A stretch of 64,000 bases of DNA, from NCBI GenBank assembly GCA_024761205.1, contig JAMASS010000010.1, forward strand, positions 62,001-126,000. Reading direction: 5' to 3'. Each line of letters begins with the position of its first letter. The first letter of the stretch is position 1. The notes under the pieces were generated by a model. It saw only the letters and a program-made list of their open reading frames with translations. It was not told where the DNA came from and searched no databases. The DNA comes from Limisphaerales bacterium (GTDB lineage Bacteria; Verrucomicrobiota; Verrucomicrobiia; Limisphaerales; AAA164-E04). This document shows positions 1-10,244 of this stretch, piece by piece. The position numbers and the translations under genes were made by a program.

Positions 1-604
1 CGCGGGCAATGTAGTGCGGTGATTTTTCACCGCTTTCCCCACGCTCAAGACTTCCAATGCTCCACAGAATGTACAACCTTCTCGAATCAGCCTCTCGTCG
101 TCAAATGTGGCACTTGGTATTCGGGAGGTGTTGATGGGGAATCAAGGTTCAAAGTTTAATTTGCCGAATCTGTCATCGATAGATTTTCTCAACTTGGTTT
201 TCATTTGTCAGCTGGGAGTAACCGATCAAGGGATCATTCCGCCTGTTCCCAATGATGATGCGGCATAGAAATGAAGCTCACAGTAAGATGAGTGTGAGAA
301 AAATGAGCCCGTAGAAGTTTTATGACCTTTTGAATTGCATCCTTGCCGGGCTCAAATTCTGCTGCTGGTTAGTAAGTGACTACAGCCCTTATGCGGGTTT
401 AGTCGCAATCGAAGGCGGAAACTTTGATGCTTCCGTAGGCAATCCGCAGGGTATTCTTGTCGCTATACCGAGCGGGTGATTGAGTGAGTGGGAACCAAAT
501 CGCCGGTTGGCGCTTGTAGTATTTCTGAAGACTCTAAGACCGTTAACCTTTAGGACCGGGCTGGTTAGCGTAATGTCGTCTTGACGTGTTCGCCATGTCG
601 TTAT
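1..604. other. Intergenic, no gene recognised
   Basis: No open frame here has recognisable protein character, and neither strand shows an RNA gene. The stretch lies downstream of the minus-strand sulfite-oxidase-like gene, so it could contain decayed sequence, but I cannot assign any. Confidence 0.5.
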
Positions 605-1285
605 TCACGGTGACTTCGATTCGGCGAACCGATCATCACTCCAAGGATCGGCCGTGTTGGAGTACCCTCTCAATTCCCAGAAGCCCAGAATGTCACGATC
701 CAAGAAAACGATCTCCCGAATGAATTTGGCGCCTTTCCAAGCGTAACGTTTGGGAATAATCACTCGCGCCGGCCCCCCGTGCTTCTTGGTCAATCGCCGG
801 CCATTCCACGAGTGCGCGATCAACACATCCTCATCCAAACAGGTTTGAACCGGGTTATTTGTTGAATAACCGTCATGGCTCTTGAAAAAAATATGTTTGG
901 CCTCGGGTTTTGGTTTCACCAGCTCCGCGATCGTGAAAAAAGCAACTCCCTGCCACTCCATTTCGAACTGACTCCAAGTCGTGACACAATGAAAATCACT
1001 GACATCCGTAAACTGCGGCAAATCCATAAAATCCGCCCAACTCAACTTCACAGGATTCTCCACGTGCCCGTGAATATGGAGCGTCCACGCCTCCAACGGC
1101 ACTTCGGGATGCAATCCTATATCCAGCACCGGAAAGTCTTTCACCTCGTGCTGCCCCGGTGGGAGCCGCCCGCCGACAGCTTTGCGATCCAACTTCTTGC
1201 CAGCCATTTTCTGCACCCAGCGCTCCTTGCGAGCGATGTAGTCTTGATTCACATGACCGAAGCTACCCTTCGGGATCAAGGGCAT
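605..1285 (-). CDS. Sulfite oxidase-like molybdopterin oxidoreductase
   Basis: A 226-residue protein of the soluble, stand-alone branch of the sulfite oxidase/YedY superfamily (COG2041 type). These enzymes carry a mononuclear molybdenum-molybdopterin cofactor. The predicted Mo-ligating cysteine is visible in DFHCVTTWS, about residue 100, after the usual WADFMDLP segment. The C-terminal half keeps the GGPARVIIPKRYAWKG and LGFWELRGYSNTADPW blocks typical of the family. There is no signal peptide or Tat motif and no adjacent YedZ-type haem partner, so a cytoplasmic enzyme with unknown electron acceptor is likely. Length is normal for this subgroup. The ATG at 1285 is the first in frame before the conserved N-terminal region. 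Family assignment is firm; the substrate is unknown. Confidence 0.88.
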   Translation of the reverse strand: MPLIPKGSFGHVNQDYIARKERWVQKMAGKKLDRKAVGGRLPPGQHEVKDFPVLDIGLHPEVPLEAWTLHIHGHVENPVKLSWADFMDLPQFTDVSDFHCVTTWSQFEMEWQGVAFFTIAELVKPKPEAKHIFFKSHDGYSTNNPVQTCLDEDVLIAHSWNGRRLTKKHGGPARVIIPKRYAWKGAKFIREIVFLDRDILGFWELRGYSNTADPWSDDRFAESKSP

Positions 1286-1383
1286 AAAGGATTTTGCCGT
1301 TCTCTCCCGGCAAATTCATCGGAATACCAGGGATATGGGCGTTCAAGACCGGCGCAAATACAGAGCACCAAGAGAACACCCAT
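1276..1383 (-). CDS. Possible small secreted peptide ORF
   Basis: A 35-codon frame starts at the ATG at 1383 with a hydrophobic head (MGVLLVLCICAG) and ends inside the first codons of the sulfite-oxidase-like gene, overlapping it by about ten bases. The overlap would allow translational coupling. It could equally be a remnant of a decayed upstream gene or chance. No homology is recognised. Confidence 0.2.
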   Translation of the reverse strand: MGVLLVLCICAGLERPYPWYSDEFAGRERQNPLCP

Positions 1384-1834
1384 TCCCTTCAACGCACATT
1401 TTAGCTATCGTGTCTTCCAACTTTTGGCGATGACGCACAAAAAACACTAGTGAAGCGCCCATTCCAAGACCAACTGGAAATCATCTGGCACTCGGCGGGG
1501 TCTGGGATTCCTGACCGTCAGTCAACCGTTTCGCAATCCTCACGACACGATTGGTGACCAGATTGACGCAACCCCCACAAACAGAAACCAGCGGCTTTAC
1601 CCCCAATGCCTTGACAAAAGTCAAGCTCCCTTCTGGAACTCGCCGGTGTCTATGGCGGATCTGTTCGCCGAGATGCAGCAAGAGTAGTTACACGCGCTCA
1701 TCGACGCCTCGCTTGAGGTCGGTGGGGAGGACACGCGTCATTCCCGACAAAAAACCTCAACTCAAAATAATCCACTGGCGTGTGCGTCATTGTGTGGACT
1801 GAGGGGCAACAACGCCATTTCGGTCAAGGACCGC
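1384..1834. other. Intergenic, no gene recognised
   Basis: Several short frames exist on both strands but none has a domain, signal peptide or plausible ribosome-binding site that I can support. The segment separates two minus-strand genes. Confidence 0.45.
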
Positions 1835-1865
1835 AAAAAGGGGCGGTCTCTTTTGAGATCGCCCC
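1835..1865 (-). terminator. Rho-independent terminator after the PEP-CTERM gene
   Basis: GGGGCGATCTC and GAGACCGCCCC (minus-strand reading) form an 11-pair stem with one G-U pair around an AAAA loop, followed by a run of five T. It sits about 40 bases beyond the stop codon of the minus-strand PEP-CTERM gene at 1906. Confidence 0.8.
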
Positions 1866-1905
1866 GTGATTGGTGGGGATATGTTTAGTGCGGGGGAGAA
1901 ACCGC

Positions 1906-2697
1906 TTAGGCGCCTGTTTGCCGCTCTTGTTGACGGCATCGATGCCAAAGGGCGAAGGCTCCCAAGCCCAAGGCAAGGAAGAGCGCATACTCCGAGGGCT
2001 CCGGCACCACCGCCGCCGTGTCGGCGATCATTCTAAACTGAAGAGGAGGAAGAGCGGGGTCAGGATTCTTCCAATCAGACGTTTGCTCATCAACACCGAA
2101 TGACCTGTCGCCAATCGACCACCCAAACTCCCTAACGTCCTCATCCGGTGAATTTGCCAACCCCACAACGAAAGAATTCCCTCCCCCTGCGTCAAAAGAC
2201 TTATACGCCAGCCAATAGGAGGAACCCGGTTGCAGGAAAACCTCGGTGCCTTCGCGCGGCATGAAGTCATAGTTTCCCGCTAGCTGTGGGTCCTGCGAGG
2301 TCAAAGGAGCAAACAAGTCTCCGGGGGAGCCACTGGAATCGCTTAGAATACTGGCCTCCAAACTGCTGATTGAACCCTCGGCATCCCCAAAGGGCACCGT
2401 GATCGTACCTAGCGTCCAGATGTTGTGGTCAGCCCGGCCAATAATCGAGCCGACGGTGAACCGTGTGGCTAGCCCCTTGCCTAGGTTCTGGTTAATGCGC
2501 GGTTGTTCCAGGTTGCTGATGACGTTGGTGAAGCTGTTGGCGGTGGCGGCAGGTTGGAGGGCAAGGGCGGTCAGGAGGGTGACGAGGGTGAGTTTGAGCC
2601 CTTGGTCCGTCCGCCGAGGACGGTCTGCCACTGGGTGATAGACTCGGTGGGGGATACCCCCCGTGCACGTGGTGAATACTTCGAGTTTAGGTTTCAT
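1906..2697 (-). CDS. PEP-CTERM anchored secreted protein, choice-of-anchor R type
   Basis: A predicted exported surface protein. The C-terminus has the sorting signal: VVPEPS, a hydrophobic segment (YALFLALGLGAFAL) and a basic tail (WHRCRQQER), the substrate pattern for exosortase/archaeosortase-type processing. The body resembles the choice-of-anchor R domain (WTLGTITV, SILSDSSGSPGDL, LQPGSSYWLAY), usually found in extracellular matrix-associated proteins. The N-terminal hydrophobic signal (TLVTLLTALALQPAATA) starts about 34 residues after the chosen ATG at 2697, giving an unusually long basic pre-signal region. An upstream in-frame start at 2796 would lengthen this further and is less likely. 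No exosortase gene is in the window. A terminator follows at 1835-1865. Confidence 0.8.
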   Translation of the reverse strand: MKPKLEVFTTCTGGIPHRVYHPVADRPRRTDQGLKLTLVTLLTALALQPAATANSFTNVISNLEQPRINQNLGKGLATRFTVGSIIGRADHNIWTLGTITVPFGDAEGSISSLEASILSDSSGSPGDLFAPLTSQDPQLAGNYDFMPREGTEVFLQPGSSYWLAYKSFDAGGGNSFVVGLANSPDEDVREFGWSIGDRSFGVDEQTSDWKNPDPALPPLQFRMIADTAAVVPEPSEYALFLALGLGAFALWHRCRQQERQTGA

Positions 2698-3339
2698 CAT
2701 CTCTGCAGTTAAACGATTAGAATCCGATCTATTCCCATTGAGCCCTCGGGAGCGGAATCTGTCAAGGAGGAAACGTGATTTTTTCGGTTGAAGCATTGGA
2801 ATTCTTGGTTGTGGGGAAAGCGGTGAAAAAGATCACAGCACTTCAGGACGTTGCCGCGTTATCCGGAACCGATGAAATGCCGCTAGGTTTCGCCCGCCAT
2901 CTGGCTTCCCGACCGCAAGGGTTGATGGATTGGAGCATCAGGTCATCGGTTCGGGCCATTTAATAATTCGAGGCATCTAGGCCAATGCTCTCAGAGATGG
3001 CTACATTGGCACGCGGTCTCAACCCGTGATGGGATTCTCGTGGATTTGAAACGGTATCCGTATTCGGCCCTTCCTTGAAACACAACTCGAAATGATCACC
3101 CTTAATGCTGTCCGGTGAGATGATCGCCACCAGTGATTTTTTGGGGGACGGTTCAGGCTTTAGACGCTCTTGGAAATACTTATCAGACTGATCAAATTCG
3201 GGGGCCCCAATTACGCTGAGGCGCGATGAAATCGGCCATTTTGATCAGAAATCAGCTGCGTATATTCGAAAACGGAGCCTCCCGCCTTCGAGAGTCGCGC
3301 CACCTTGGGAGGCGAGCGGCGAGATGACAACCGATTCCG
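2698..3339. other. Intergenic, no gene recognised
   Basis: No frame longer than about 60 codons and no recognisable protein fragment. Part of it may be the eroded 5' end of the plus-strand propeller pseudogene that follows. Confidence 0.4.
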
Positions 3340-4492
3340 TTGCAGTCGCGCCCGTGGTCAGTATTTTCTTGTTTGGATTACGGAGAACTTTGGGGGCAGG
3401 CGGACTTTGGTCAAGCAGTGAAAATCGACGTCTTTAATCGGCAACCATATCTTGCCCAATTCAATTCTGTAGGGAGGTCGATGACGGATGCATCGTCGCA
3501 GCTTCGATTGGCCCTAGAGTGATTCGCTCTGCCTTAGTTGAGGAGAAGAACAGATACTGCCGGAAGTCAGTGCGAACATCTCGCTGTTTTCTCGCCTCAA
3601 TGGGGAAACTGGAATCATTCAGTGGGCGCGTCGGCTTTCCGGCTCCGAGAGTTTCCGACACGCGGCGTTTGAACTGGACAGCAAAGGCGGCGCCTATTTC
3701 GCAGGCACATTCTCTGGTTCGACGGCGTTTGAGGGCTCGACCCTTAAAAGCGCGGGCGGTCAAGACACTTTCCGGCCGGAGCCGAACCCAAAGGGAGGGT
3801 TCACGTTCGTGATTCGTATCGGCGGCGGAGACGAGATAGTGACCGGACTGAGCGTTGATGGCCACGGTTCGGCTTGTATCGCAGGAAAAATGGTCGGAGC
3901 GATGGACCTTCGGTTCATTCGAGATTCACCTGGCTCCAAAAGACAACCGATCCATTATTCGCTTGAGTCCTGCTGGTTCCTTAGAGTGCTTGCTGCCGAA
4001 TTGTCGCAACCCTTTGGGGATGGGGGGAGATGCAACGATCTCTTCGGTAATAGCGTGACCCTCGTACAAGACAGTCAGTTAACCGACGCGGAATCCAAGC
4101 TGCTCAGTGGCATCGACGAACCAGACGTCTTGAGAATCGCTCGAATGAAGTCAAACGGTGAGTCGTTGTGGAGCGTCGCCATCATCGCAGAATCGCTACA
4201 ATTCTTATCAAGTGAAGCCCTCGCTGTGGATCGGCTAGGCAAAACTCTGCTGACGATCGATTCAAAATCCGTCGTCTTGCCGAACACCAGACCTCATCCA
4301 GAACCGGCGGACATTCGAGAGATTAGCCTTGTCCGATTCATGCCTTCGGAACAAGGCGCTATTTCTCTAGTGTTCGACGCATTTTTTTCGGATGCCAGCG
4401 AGTCGCATGGGGAAACTCGCTCGAAGTGGAGGTGCGTGCTGACGGCCTCGGCGATGTTGAAAGCCTTTGGTTCAAAGATGGTCAATTGCTAA
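3340..4492 (+). pseudogene. Decayed secreted beta-propeller repeat protein (SBBP-like)
   Basis: Fragments of a repeat protein lie in two frames. Around 3340-3525 one frame reads WGQADFGQAVKIDV and YLAQFNS. From about 3541 another frame runs without a stop to 4492 and includes GETGIIQWARRLSGSES, KGGAYFAGTFSGSTAF and DEIVTGLSVDGHGSACIAG. These are the alternating 'trajectory plus value' units of seven-bladed beta-propeller (SBBP) type repeats, normally in large secreted proteins. There is no start codon with signal peptide, the frame breaks near 3535, and repeat periodicity is lost towards the 3' end. I infer a frameshifted, 5'-truncated pseudogene. A 227-codon frame from 3809 could still be translated but would have no export signal. 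Confidence 0.6.
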
Positions 4493-4509
4493 CCCGGATT
4501 TCTCGCCAA
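4489..4509 (+). repeat. 21-base repeat, copy 1 (inverted partner at 34298)
   Basis: The 21 bases beginning CTAACCCGGATTTC are identical, in inverted orientation, to 34298-34318. Matching stops at both edges. It overlaps the end of the propeller pseudogene. It may be a leftover terminal sequence of a mobile element; no transposase is attached. Confidence 0.7.
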
Positions 4510-4625
4510 TAGAGATGATCGCCATGGCCATTGGGGATTTGGGGAAAGGCCATGCGGCTTTGTCCGCGTAAGTGACTTTTTCGTCGTGCGAGGCAATAGC
4601 CATCTAGCGGTCGCTTCTCGCCCTG

Positions 4626-5350
4626 TCATTTACATACCACTGCATTGATGAAATAAGGAAGAACACTGTGGGCAGGCCTTGGCCGGACGCCAAGCGGCGG
4701 ATAAAAGAGCCCGGTGGTGCTGAAGGGGGGGCGGAAAGGACTCACCGTCTTGGTAGCCGGACTCTTTTTGAGATGATTAATGGTTTTGCTTAGGTGATCG
4801 ACGATCAGAAGATCACCGTTTGGGATGTTGCGAAAACCTGCGATTGCCAACATGGTGTCTGCGAGTTTGCGGTGCCATGTCAGCTGTTGTTCATCGTGTT
4901 TGACAGCCCAAATTCGGACGGTCGAGTAATCGCCATAGATTAGCCCCCATCCGGTTCCGGCCAACGACTGCCGCGGATAGACGACACCGCCAGTGAGGGA
5001 TCGAAATTCTGAATGGGAATGTTCAATCGTTGGTGTCACATGTGGGGTAGGATCGAGTTGCCGATTCGGATAAGACGGATAGCTGCCCTTAAACACACTC
5101 CAACCATAGTGCTTGCCGTGGCCAATCAGTGGGCCGCCTCCCGGAGGGCTTGACTGTTGTTGCCGATCCAGATTTGGCCGCTCTCGAAGTCGCCCCTCCA
5201 TCCGCCAAGGGATTGCAGAGTCCGCAGGCCAAGAGTTCTGGTCGGGCATCGGGCTGGAGCAGAAAGGGGTTGTCTGGGACCCGGAGCGGGAGCGGTTGAT
5301 CGGCTTCGGCTCTCTATTTTCCTGGCCGTATGGCGGGCGGTTCCCAATTC
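4626..5350 (-). pseudogene. Decayed PQQ-type sugar (sorbosone) dehydrogenase
   Basis: The minus strand carries the C-terminal part of a glucose/sorbosone dehydrogenase-like beta-propeller common in Planctomycetes-Verrucomicrobia secreted proteins: GQIWIGNNSQ (one frame), then HYGWSVFKGSYPSYPN, TIEHSHSEFRSLTGG, GLIYGDYSTVRIW, ELLIVDH-like and TGLFYPPLG (another frame). The frame changes near 5140-5180, the N-terminal propeller blades are absent, and the 3' end stops at PYFINA, where family members continue into a further domain. Its upstream edge runs into the 3' end of the prepilin-like gene. Identification is good; the gene is clearly non-functional. Confidence 0.8.
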
Positions 5351-6111
5351 TTATGCCAGAAGAGGCTCCAGAGTCGCTCGAGTTTGACCGATTCGACGTG
5401 ATTGTCGGCAAAAGAGATATTAATCACGCCGGGGAGGGTATCCTTGGGATCGAAATTCGTGACAGCGGCGGCTCGACTGGCGGCATGGCGGGGGATGGTG
5501 AACCGCACCATGGCACCTTGGAACTTGTCGCCATTGAAAAGATTCTTCGCTGGCAGATTGGTTTCCTTAGGCCAGGCGTCGACCCAGATGGAATCGCCAA
5601 AAAAGGGTGTTAAGGTGGGATGGCGAATATCGGATTCCGTCTTATAAAAATTTCTTTCACTGCCGCCATATGGGCTCTTGGTATAGAGATAGCCGTTGAG
5701 GGCGTAGCTGCCTTGGAACCTGTTGGTAGCGACACCGGCAACGAGCCATGCTCGTATTATCGTCCCATGAGGGGAGTCATCATTTTTGAGGGCCTGTTCG
5801 GACCGCTTTGGTGCGGTGGGGCAGAAGCGGACTTCATTGATCGCCGCATATTGATTCATTAGTTGCACCATCCACAGATTGGGCCATGGTTCGTAGTGCA
5901 CGGCTTTGCCGGTGTCGCTGAGATACATGTAGTTTGAGAGCCCGATCTGTTTGAGGTTGCCGACGCATTTGATTGATCGAGCTTTGGCTTTAGCTTTGGA
6001 GAGTGCCGGCAGGAGCATCCCGGCCAGGATTGCGATAATCGCGATAACCACCAGGAGTTCGATGAGCGTAAAGGCGAGACTTGCGGCTGTTTTCGATGTT
6101 TCCTTGATCAT
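5314..6111 (-). CDS. Prepilin-like protein with N-terminal methylation motif
   Basis: A 265-residue type II pseudopilin-like protein of the kind expanded in Verrucomicrobia, Lentisphaerae and Planctomycetes. The class III signal is visible ([21 protein letters not shown]): a short leader, cleavage before the conserved Phe, Glu at +5 and a hydrophobic helix. It is followed by the usual [19 protein letters not shown] and YLSDTG segments. Near the C-terminus [13 protein letters not shown] matches the 'H-X9-DG'-like tail of these proteins. The protein should be processed by a prepilin peptidase and act in a pilus or secretion pseudopilus, or as a surface protein, but its exact role is unknown. 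It appears intact. No peptidase or secretion genes are nearby. Confidence 0.85.
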   Translation of the reverse strand: MIKETSKTAASLAFTLIELLVVIAIIAILAGMLLPALSKAKAKARSIKCVGNLKQIGLSNYMYLSDTGKAVHYEPWPNLWMVQLMNQYAAINEVRFCPTAPKRSEQALKNDDSPHGTIIRAWLVAGVATNRFQGSYALNGYLYTKSPYGGSERNFYKTESDIRHPTLTPFFGDSIWVDAWPKETNLPAKNLFNGDKFQGAMVRFTIPRHAASRAAAVTNFDPKDTLPGVINISFADNHVESVKLERLWSLFWHKNWEPPAIRPGK

Positions 6112-6312
6112 ACTCTACTTGGAGCTTGCTCTCTCAAAGCCATTGGCTCAAGCCGCTTTTTCGTCGTCACGTCTTTCCGTGAGCACCACGCAGCACCTGG
6201 CAGGTTTTTCTGAATCGTTCCAGAGCGGCAGGAACTCCAGGGACGCGAATCATCTTCCGACACTGTTGATGCTCCGCTCCAAATCCAGCGTCAGCTGATT
6301 ACCGCGTTCTTC

Positions 6313-6342
6313 AAAAATAGAAAGAGAAACATTTCTATTTTT
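6313..6342. terminator. A/T-rich hairpin between prepilin and metH genes
   Basis: AAAAATAGAAA and TTTCTATTTTT form a perfect 11-pair stem around an 8-base loop, with A and T runs at the ends. It lies just past the metH stop, between two minus-strand genes. It could terminate metH or sit in the prepilin promoter region. The flanking 6112-6404 region contains no gene. Confidence 0.45.
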
Positions 6343-6404
6343 AGTAACCTCTTCTGTCGGGGTTTTTTTTCAAAAATCGCCCGCTTCGTGCATCCGTGCC
6401 GGAT

Positions 6405-9400
6405 TTAGGGGGTGTAATTCAGGTTCGGCGCCAGCCATCGTTCTGTGTCGGCGACCGATTGTTTTTTGCGTTCCGCATAGTCGATCACCTGGTCTTTGTT
6501 GATTTTGCCGACAGCAAAGTATTTCGACGATGGATGGGAGAAATACCAGCCACTGACGCTGCTTGCGGGCCACATGGCGCAGGATTCGGTGAGACGAATA
6601 CCGATGGATTCTTCCACCTTGAGGAGGTCCCAGAGAATTCGCTTTTCTGTGTGGTCTGGGCAGGCCGGATAACCGGGCGCTGGACGGATGCCTTGGTACC
6701 TTTCGTGTATGAGGTCCTCGGCAGAGAGGTCTTCTGTCTTTCCAAAACCCCAGTTTTTTCGAGCCCGAGCGTGAAGGAGTTCTGCCAGCGCCTCGGCGAG
6801 CCGGTCTGCGATTGCTTTCACCATGATGGAATTGTAGTCATCATGGTCGGTTTCGAATCGAGCGCAGAGGGCATCGACGCCGTGGCCGACTGTGACGGCG
6901 AAAGCACCGAGGTAATCCTCAAGGTGGGAGGCGCGGGGAGCCACGAAGTCGGCTAAGGCATAGTTGGGCTTCCCGTCGCTTTTGTCCTGCTGCTGCCTCA
7001 GAGTGTGGAAAATGGCGAGGGTTGCATTTCGATTTCCTTTGTTACATACGTAAAGGTCGTCTCCAAGGCTGGTTGCGGGGAAAAACCCGTAGACTGCCTT
7101 GGGGGAAAGGAGCTTGTTTTCGACAATCTCGCGGAGCAATGTTTGGGCATCGTCGAAGAGTTCCGTCGCCTTAGGGCCGAGCTTAGGGTCGCTTAAAATT
7201 AAGGGATAGCGCCCCCGCAGTTCCCAGGCGTGGAAGAAAGGCGACCAATCGATGAATTCAACAATCTGGTTGAGGGCGATGTCTTTGATCACTTGGCGGC
7301 CCAGGGTCTCGGGTTTGGGTGGTTGGTATTGGTCCCAGTGACCATTGGCCTTGTTTTCACGAGCCGCCTTAATTGAGAGGAGTGGTTTACGCTGCTTTTC
7401 AGCATGTTGATCTCTCAATGAGTTTTGTTGTTGTTGGTTTTGTTTGATGAATTCTCCCTTTTGGTCTGGGTTGAGGAGAGCGCTCGCGGTGGTTACCGCT
7501 TTTGAGGCGTCGATGACGTGGACGGTTGGGGCGCCGTAGTGAGGCGCGATTTTAACGGCAGTATGGGCTTTGCTGGTGGTGGCGCCTCCGATCAAGAGAG
7601 GTGTTTCGAGATTAAGGCACTGCATCTCCCTCGCTACGTGGGTCATTTCTTCGAGAGAGGGGGTGATGAGGCCACTAAGGCCAATGATATCCACCTGTCG
7701 GTCCTTCGCTTCCTGCAGAATTTTTTCGCAGGGCGTCATGATGCCCAAATCAACGATTTCGTAGTTGTTGCAGCCGAGAACAACTCCGACGATGTTTTTT
7801 CCGATGTCGTGAACATCCCCTTTGACCGTGGCCAGGAGGATTTTTCCGGCTGTACGGTTAATCAGAGCCTGCTTTTCCTTTTCCATGAATGGAAGGAGGT
7901 AAGCAACTGCTTTCTTCATGACACGAGCGCTCTTGACGACCTGGGGGAGGAACATCTTGCCAGAGCCGAAAAGGTCGCCGACGACATTCATGCCGTCCAT
8001 GAGCGGTCCTTCGATAATGTGCAGCGGTTTCTCGTATGATTGGCGGGCTTCCTCGACATCGGCTTCGATGTAGTCGGCAATCCCTTTGATGAGTGAGTGC
8101 GTCAAGCGTTCTTCTACCGAAGATTGCCGCCATTCATCGGACTTGATTTTGGTTTTGGAGTCGGATTTGACAGAATCTGCAAACTCAATGAGGCGGTCGG
8201 TGGCGTCGGGACGCCGATTCAGCAGCACATCTTCGACGAGTTCGAGCAGGTTCGTGGGGATGTCTTCGTAGACCGCGAGTTGTCCGGCGTTGACGATTCC
8301 CATGTCTAGTCCGGCCTGAATGGCATGGTAGAGAAAGGCCGAATGCATGGCCTCGCGAACGACGTTGTTGCCGCGGAAGGAGAACGAGATATTGCTCACC
8401 CCGCCACTCACTTTCGCATGGGGAAGGTTCTCTTTGATCCAGCGAGTCGTTTTAATGAAGTCGACGGCGTAATTGTTGTGTTCCTCGATTCCCGTGGCCA
8501 CGGTGAGAATGTTGGGATCGAAGATGATGTCATGGGCTGGAAAGCTGGCTTTATCGGTCAACAGTCGATAGGACCGTTCACAGATCGTTATGCGGCGGTC
8601 GCAAGAGTCTGCCTGCCCCTGTTCATCAAAGGCCATGACAATGACGGCGGCACCGTGTTGGCGGATCTTTTTCGCTTGTTCTAGGAATTGTTCTTCTCCT
8701 TCCTTGAGACTGATCGAATTCACCACGGCTTTGCCTTGGACGCACTTCAGCCCGGCTTCCAAGACCGACCATTGGGAGCTGTCGATCATGATCGGCACTC
8801 GGGCGATATCGGGTTCCGAGGCGATCAGATTCAGAAACTTAGTCATTGCGGCTTCGGAATCCAACATGCCCTCATCCATGTTGACGTCGATGATTTGAGC
8901 ACCGTTTTCAACTTGTTGGCGAGCGACCTTCAGGGCGTTTTCGTATCGGTCGTTGAGAATCAGTTTTGCGAAGTGCGGTGAACCGGTCACGTTGGTGCGT
9001 TCTCCAATGTTCGTGAAATTCGCTTCCGGGGTGATTCGGAGGCAGTCGAGGCCGCTGAGGCGGAGGTCCGCGTTGGCTTGGGGCAACTCGCGGGGAGGGA
9101 TGTCCTTCACGGCTTTGGCGATGGCGGCGATGTGATCGGGTGTCGTACCGCAGCACCCTCCGACCAGATTCAGCCAACCATTCTGCGCCCAATCTTGAAG
9201 CTGCGGCGCAAAGGTCTCGGCCGTCTCAGGAAACCCAGTGGGCAGGAGCGGATTGGGCAGCCCGGCGTTGGGGTAGCAACTCACCGGAAGGGGAGTGATC
9301 GTGGATAGTTCTTCGATCAGGGGGCGCATCTCTTTGGGGCCGAGAGCACAGTTTATGCCGATGCTCAGCAGAGGGACGTGTTCGAGGGATGTGACGAATG

Positions 9401-10106
9401 CTTCGACGGTCTGACCGGTGACTCCGCGGTTGCTTCCGGCTTGGATAAATGTAACCGACGCCATGACCGGGAGCCGCTGACCCGTTTCGGCAAAGAGCTG
9501 TTCGATGGCAAAGAACGCCGCTTTGGCGTTGAGCGTGTCAAATATGGTTTCGACGATGAGGATATCCGCTCCCCCGTCAACTAGCCCGCGGGCTTGATCA
9601 TAATAGGCTTGGACTAACTCATCGTAGGTGACTCTCTTGAGGCCGGGATTGTTGACGTCGGTTGAGATGGAGGCGGTTTTCGTGGTCGGCCCCATGGCGC
9701 CGGCAGTAAAGCATTGACGCTCAGGCTGGTTCTTGAGGCACTGGGTGATGGCGTTCCGTGCTGCAGCCGCACCGGCTTTGGCTAGTTCATAAGCCAATTC
9801 CGGCATGTCATAGTCTGCCAGCGAGATTGCTTGAGCGTTGAAAGTATTGGTTTCAATAATGTCCGCACCGGCTTCGAGATATTCGAGGTGGATTTTGCTG
9901 ATGGTATCGGGGTGGGTCAGGTTTAAGACGTCATTGTTTCCCGTTAAGTCCTTTTTCCAATCCCGGAACCGTTCGCCCCGGAATTGAGCTTCGGTAAGCT
10001 TTTGGCGCTGGATCATTGTCCCCATTGCGCCGTCGATCACTAGGATCCGGTCTTTTAGGAGATCGCGAAGTTGTTGGCTTCGGTCTGTTGTCGTCTTAGC
10101 TCCCAT
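6405..10106 (-). CDS. metH: Cobalamin-dependent methionine synthase
   Basis: A 1233-residue full-length MetH that methylates homocysteine from 5-methyltetrahydrofolate using bound cobalamin. All four modules are present in order. The homocysteine-binding barrel comes first ([12 protein letters not shown] near the start, zinc cysteines in INCALGP and [10 protein letters not shown]). The pterin-binding barrel follows ([24 protein letters not shown]). The cobalamin cap and Rossmann domain contain the axial histidine in [13 protein letters not shown]. The C-terminal AdoMet reactivation domain carries [15 protein letters not shown]. Frame is clean throughout. The ATG at 10106 immediately precedes the usual basic N-terminal segment. 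The upstream region has a strong palindrome at 10196-10221 but no cobalamin riboswitch. It stands alone, not in an operon, yet shares the window with sulfate assimilation and the SAM-riboswitch thrC/moaD/NIL operon. Confidence 0.97.
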   Translation of the reverse strand: MGAKTTTDRSQQLRDLLKDRILVIDGAMGTMIQRQKLTEAQFRGERFRDWKKDLTGNNDVLNLTHPDTISKIHLEYLEAGADIIETNTFNAQAISLADYDMPELAYELAKAGAAAARNAITQCLKNQPERQCFTAGAMGPTTKTASISTDVNNPGLKRVTYDELVQAYYDQARGLVDGGADILIVETIFDTLNAKAAFFAIEQLFAETGQRLPVMASVTFIQAGSNRGVTGQTVEAFVTSLEHVPLLSIGINCALGPKEMRPLIEELSTITPLPVSCYPNAGLPNPLLPTGFPETAETFAPQLQDWAQNGWLNLVGGCCGTTPDHIAAIAKAVKDIPPRELPQANADLRLSGLDCLRITPEANFTNIGERTNVTGSPHFAKLILNDRYENALKVARQQVENGAQIIDVNMDEGMLDSEAAMTKFLNLIASEPDIARVPIMIDSSQWSVLEAGLKCVQGKAVVNSISLKEGEEQFLEQAKKIRQHGAAVIVMAFDEQGQADSCDRRITICERSYRLLTDKASFPAHDIIFDPNILTVATGIEEHNNYAVDFIKTTRWIKENLPHAKVSGGVSNISFSFRGNNVVREAMHSAFLYHAIQAGLDMGIVNAGQLAVYEDIPTNLLELVEDVLLNRRPDATDRLIEFADSVKSDSKTKIKSDEWRQSSVEERLTHSLIKGIADYIEADVEEARQSYEKPLHIIEGPLMDGMNVVGDLFGSGKMFLPQVVKSARVMKKAVAYLLPFMEKEKQALINRTAGKILLATVKGDVHDIGKNIVGVVLGCNNYEIVDLGIMTPCEKILQEAKDRQVDIIGLSGLITPSLEEMTHVAREMQCLNLETPLLIGGATTSKAHTAVKIAPHYGAPTVHVIDASKAVTTASALLNPDQKGEFIKQNQQQQNSLRDQHAEKQRKPLLSIKAARENKANGHWDQYQPPKPETLGRQVIKDIALNQIVEFIDWSPFFHAWELRGRYPLILSDPKLGPKATELFDDAQTLLREIVENKLLSPKAVYGFFPATSLGDDLYVCNKGNRNATLAIFHTLRQQQDKSDGKPNYALADFVAPRASHLEDYLGAFAVTVGHGVDALCARFETDHDDYNSIMVKAIADRLAEALAELLHARARKNWGFGKTEDLSAEDLIHERYQGIRPAPGYPACPDHTEKRILWDLLKVEESIGIRLTESCAMWPASSVSGWYFSHPSSKYFAVGKINKDQVIDYAERKKQSVADTERWLAPNLNYTP

Positions 10107-10195
10107 TAGTGGGTTATAGGATGTCTTCTTCCGGCTTCGCTCAAGCCCATCCGCGACTATGCTATGCTCAATCCGTGGAAAAACAATTTAAAATT

Positions 10196-10221
10196 ATCAT
10201 ATCAAGATATGATGATATGAT
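10196..10221 (-). promoter_or_regulatory. Palindromic operator candidate upstream of metH
   Basis: ATCATATC, two bases, then GATATGAT twice: a perfect 8-base inverted repeat followed by a direct extra half-site, about 90 bases ahead of the metH start. AT-rich palindromes at this place are typical of the ArsR-type S-adenosylhomocysteine-responsive regulators (SahR/SamR) of methionine genes in other phyla. Assignment to that regulator here is inference. Confidence 0.5.
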
Positions 10222-10244
10222 AAATTATAACCGGCGTACGGCTT

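Noticed and set aside
875-1450. 191-codon plus-strand frame
   Set aside because: It is the mirror of the sulfite-oxidase-like gene, whose motifs are unambiguous on the minus strand.
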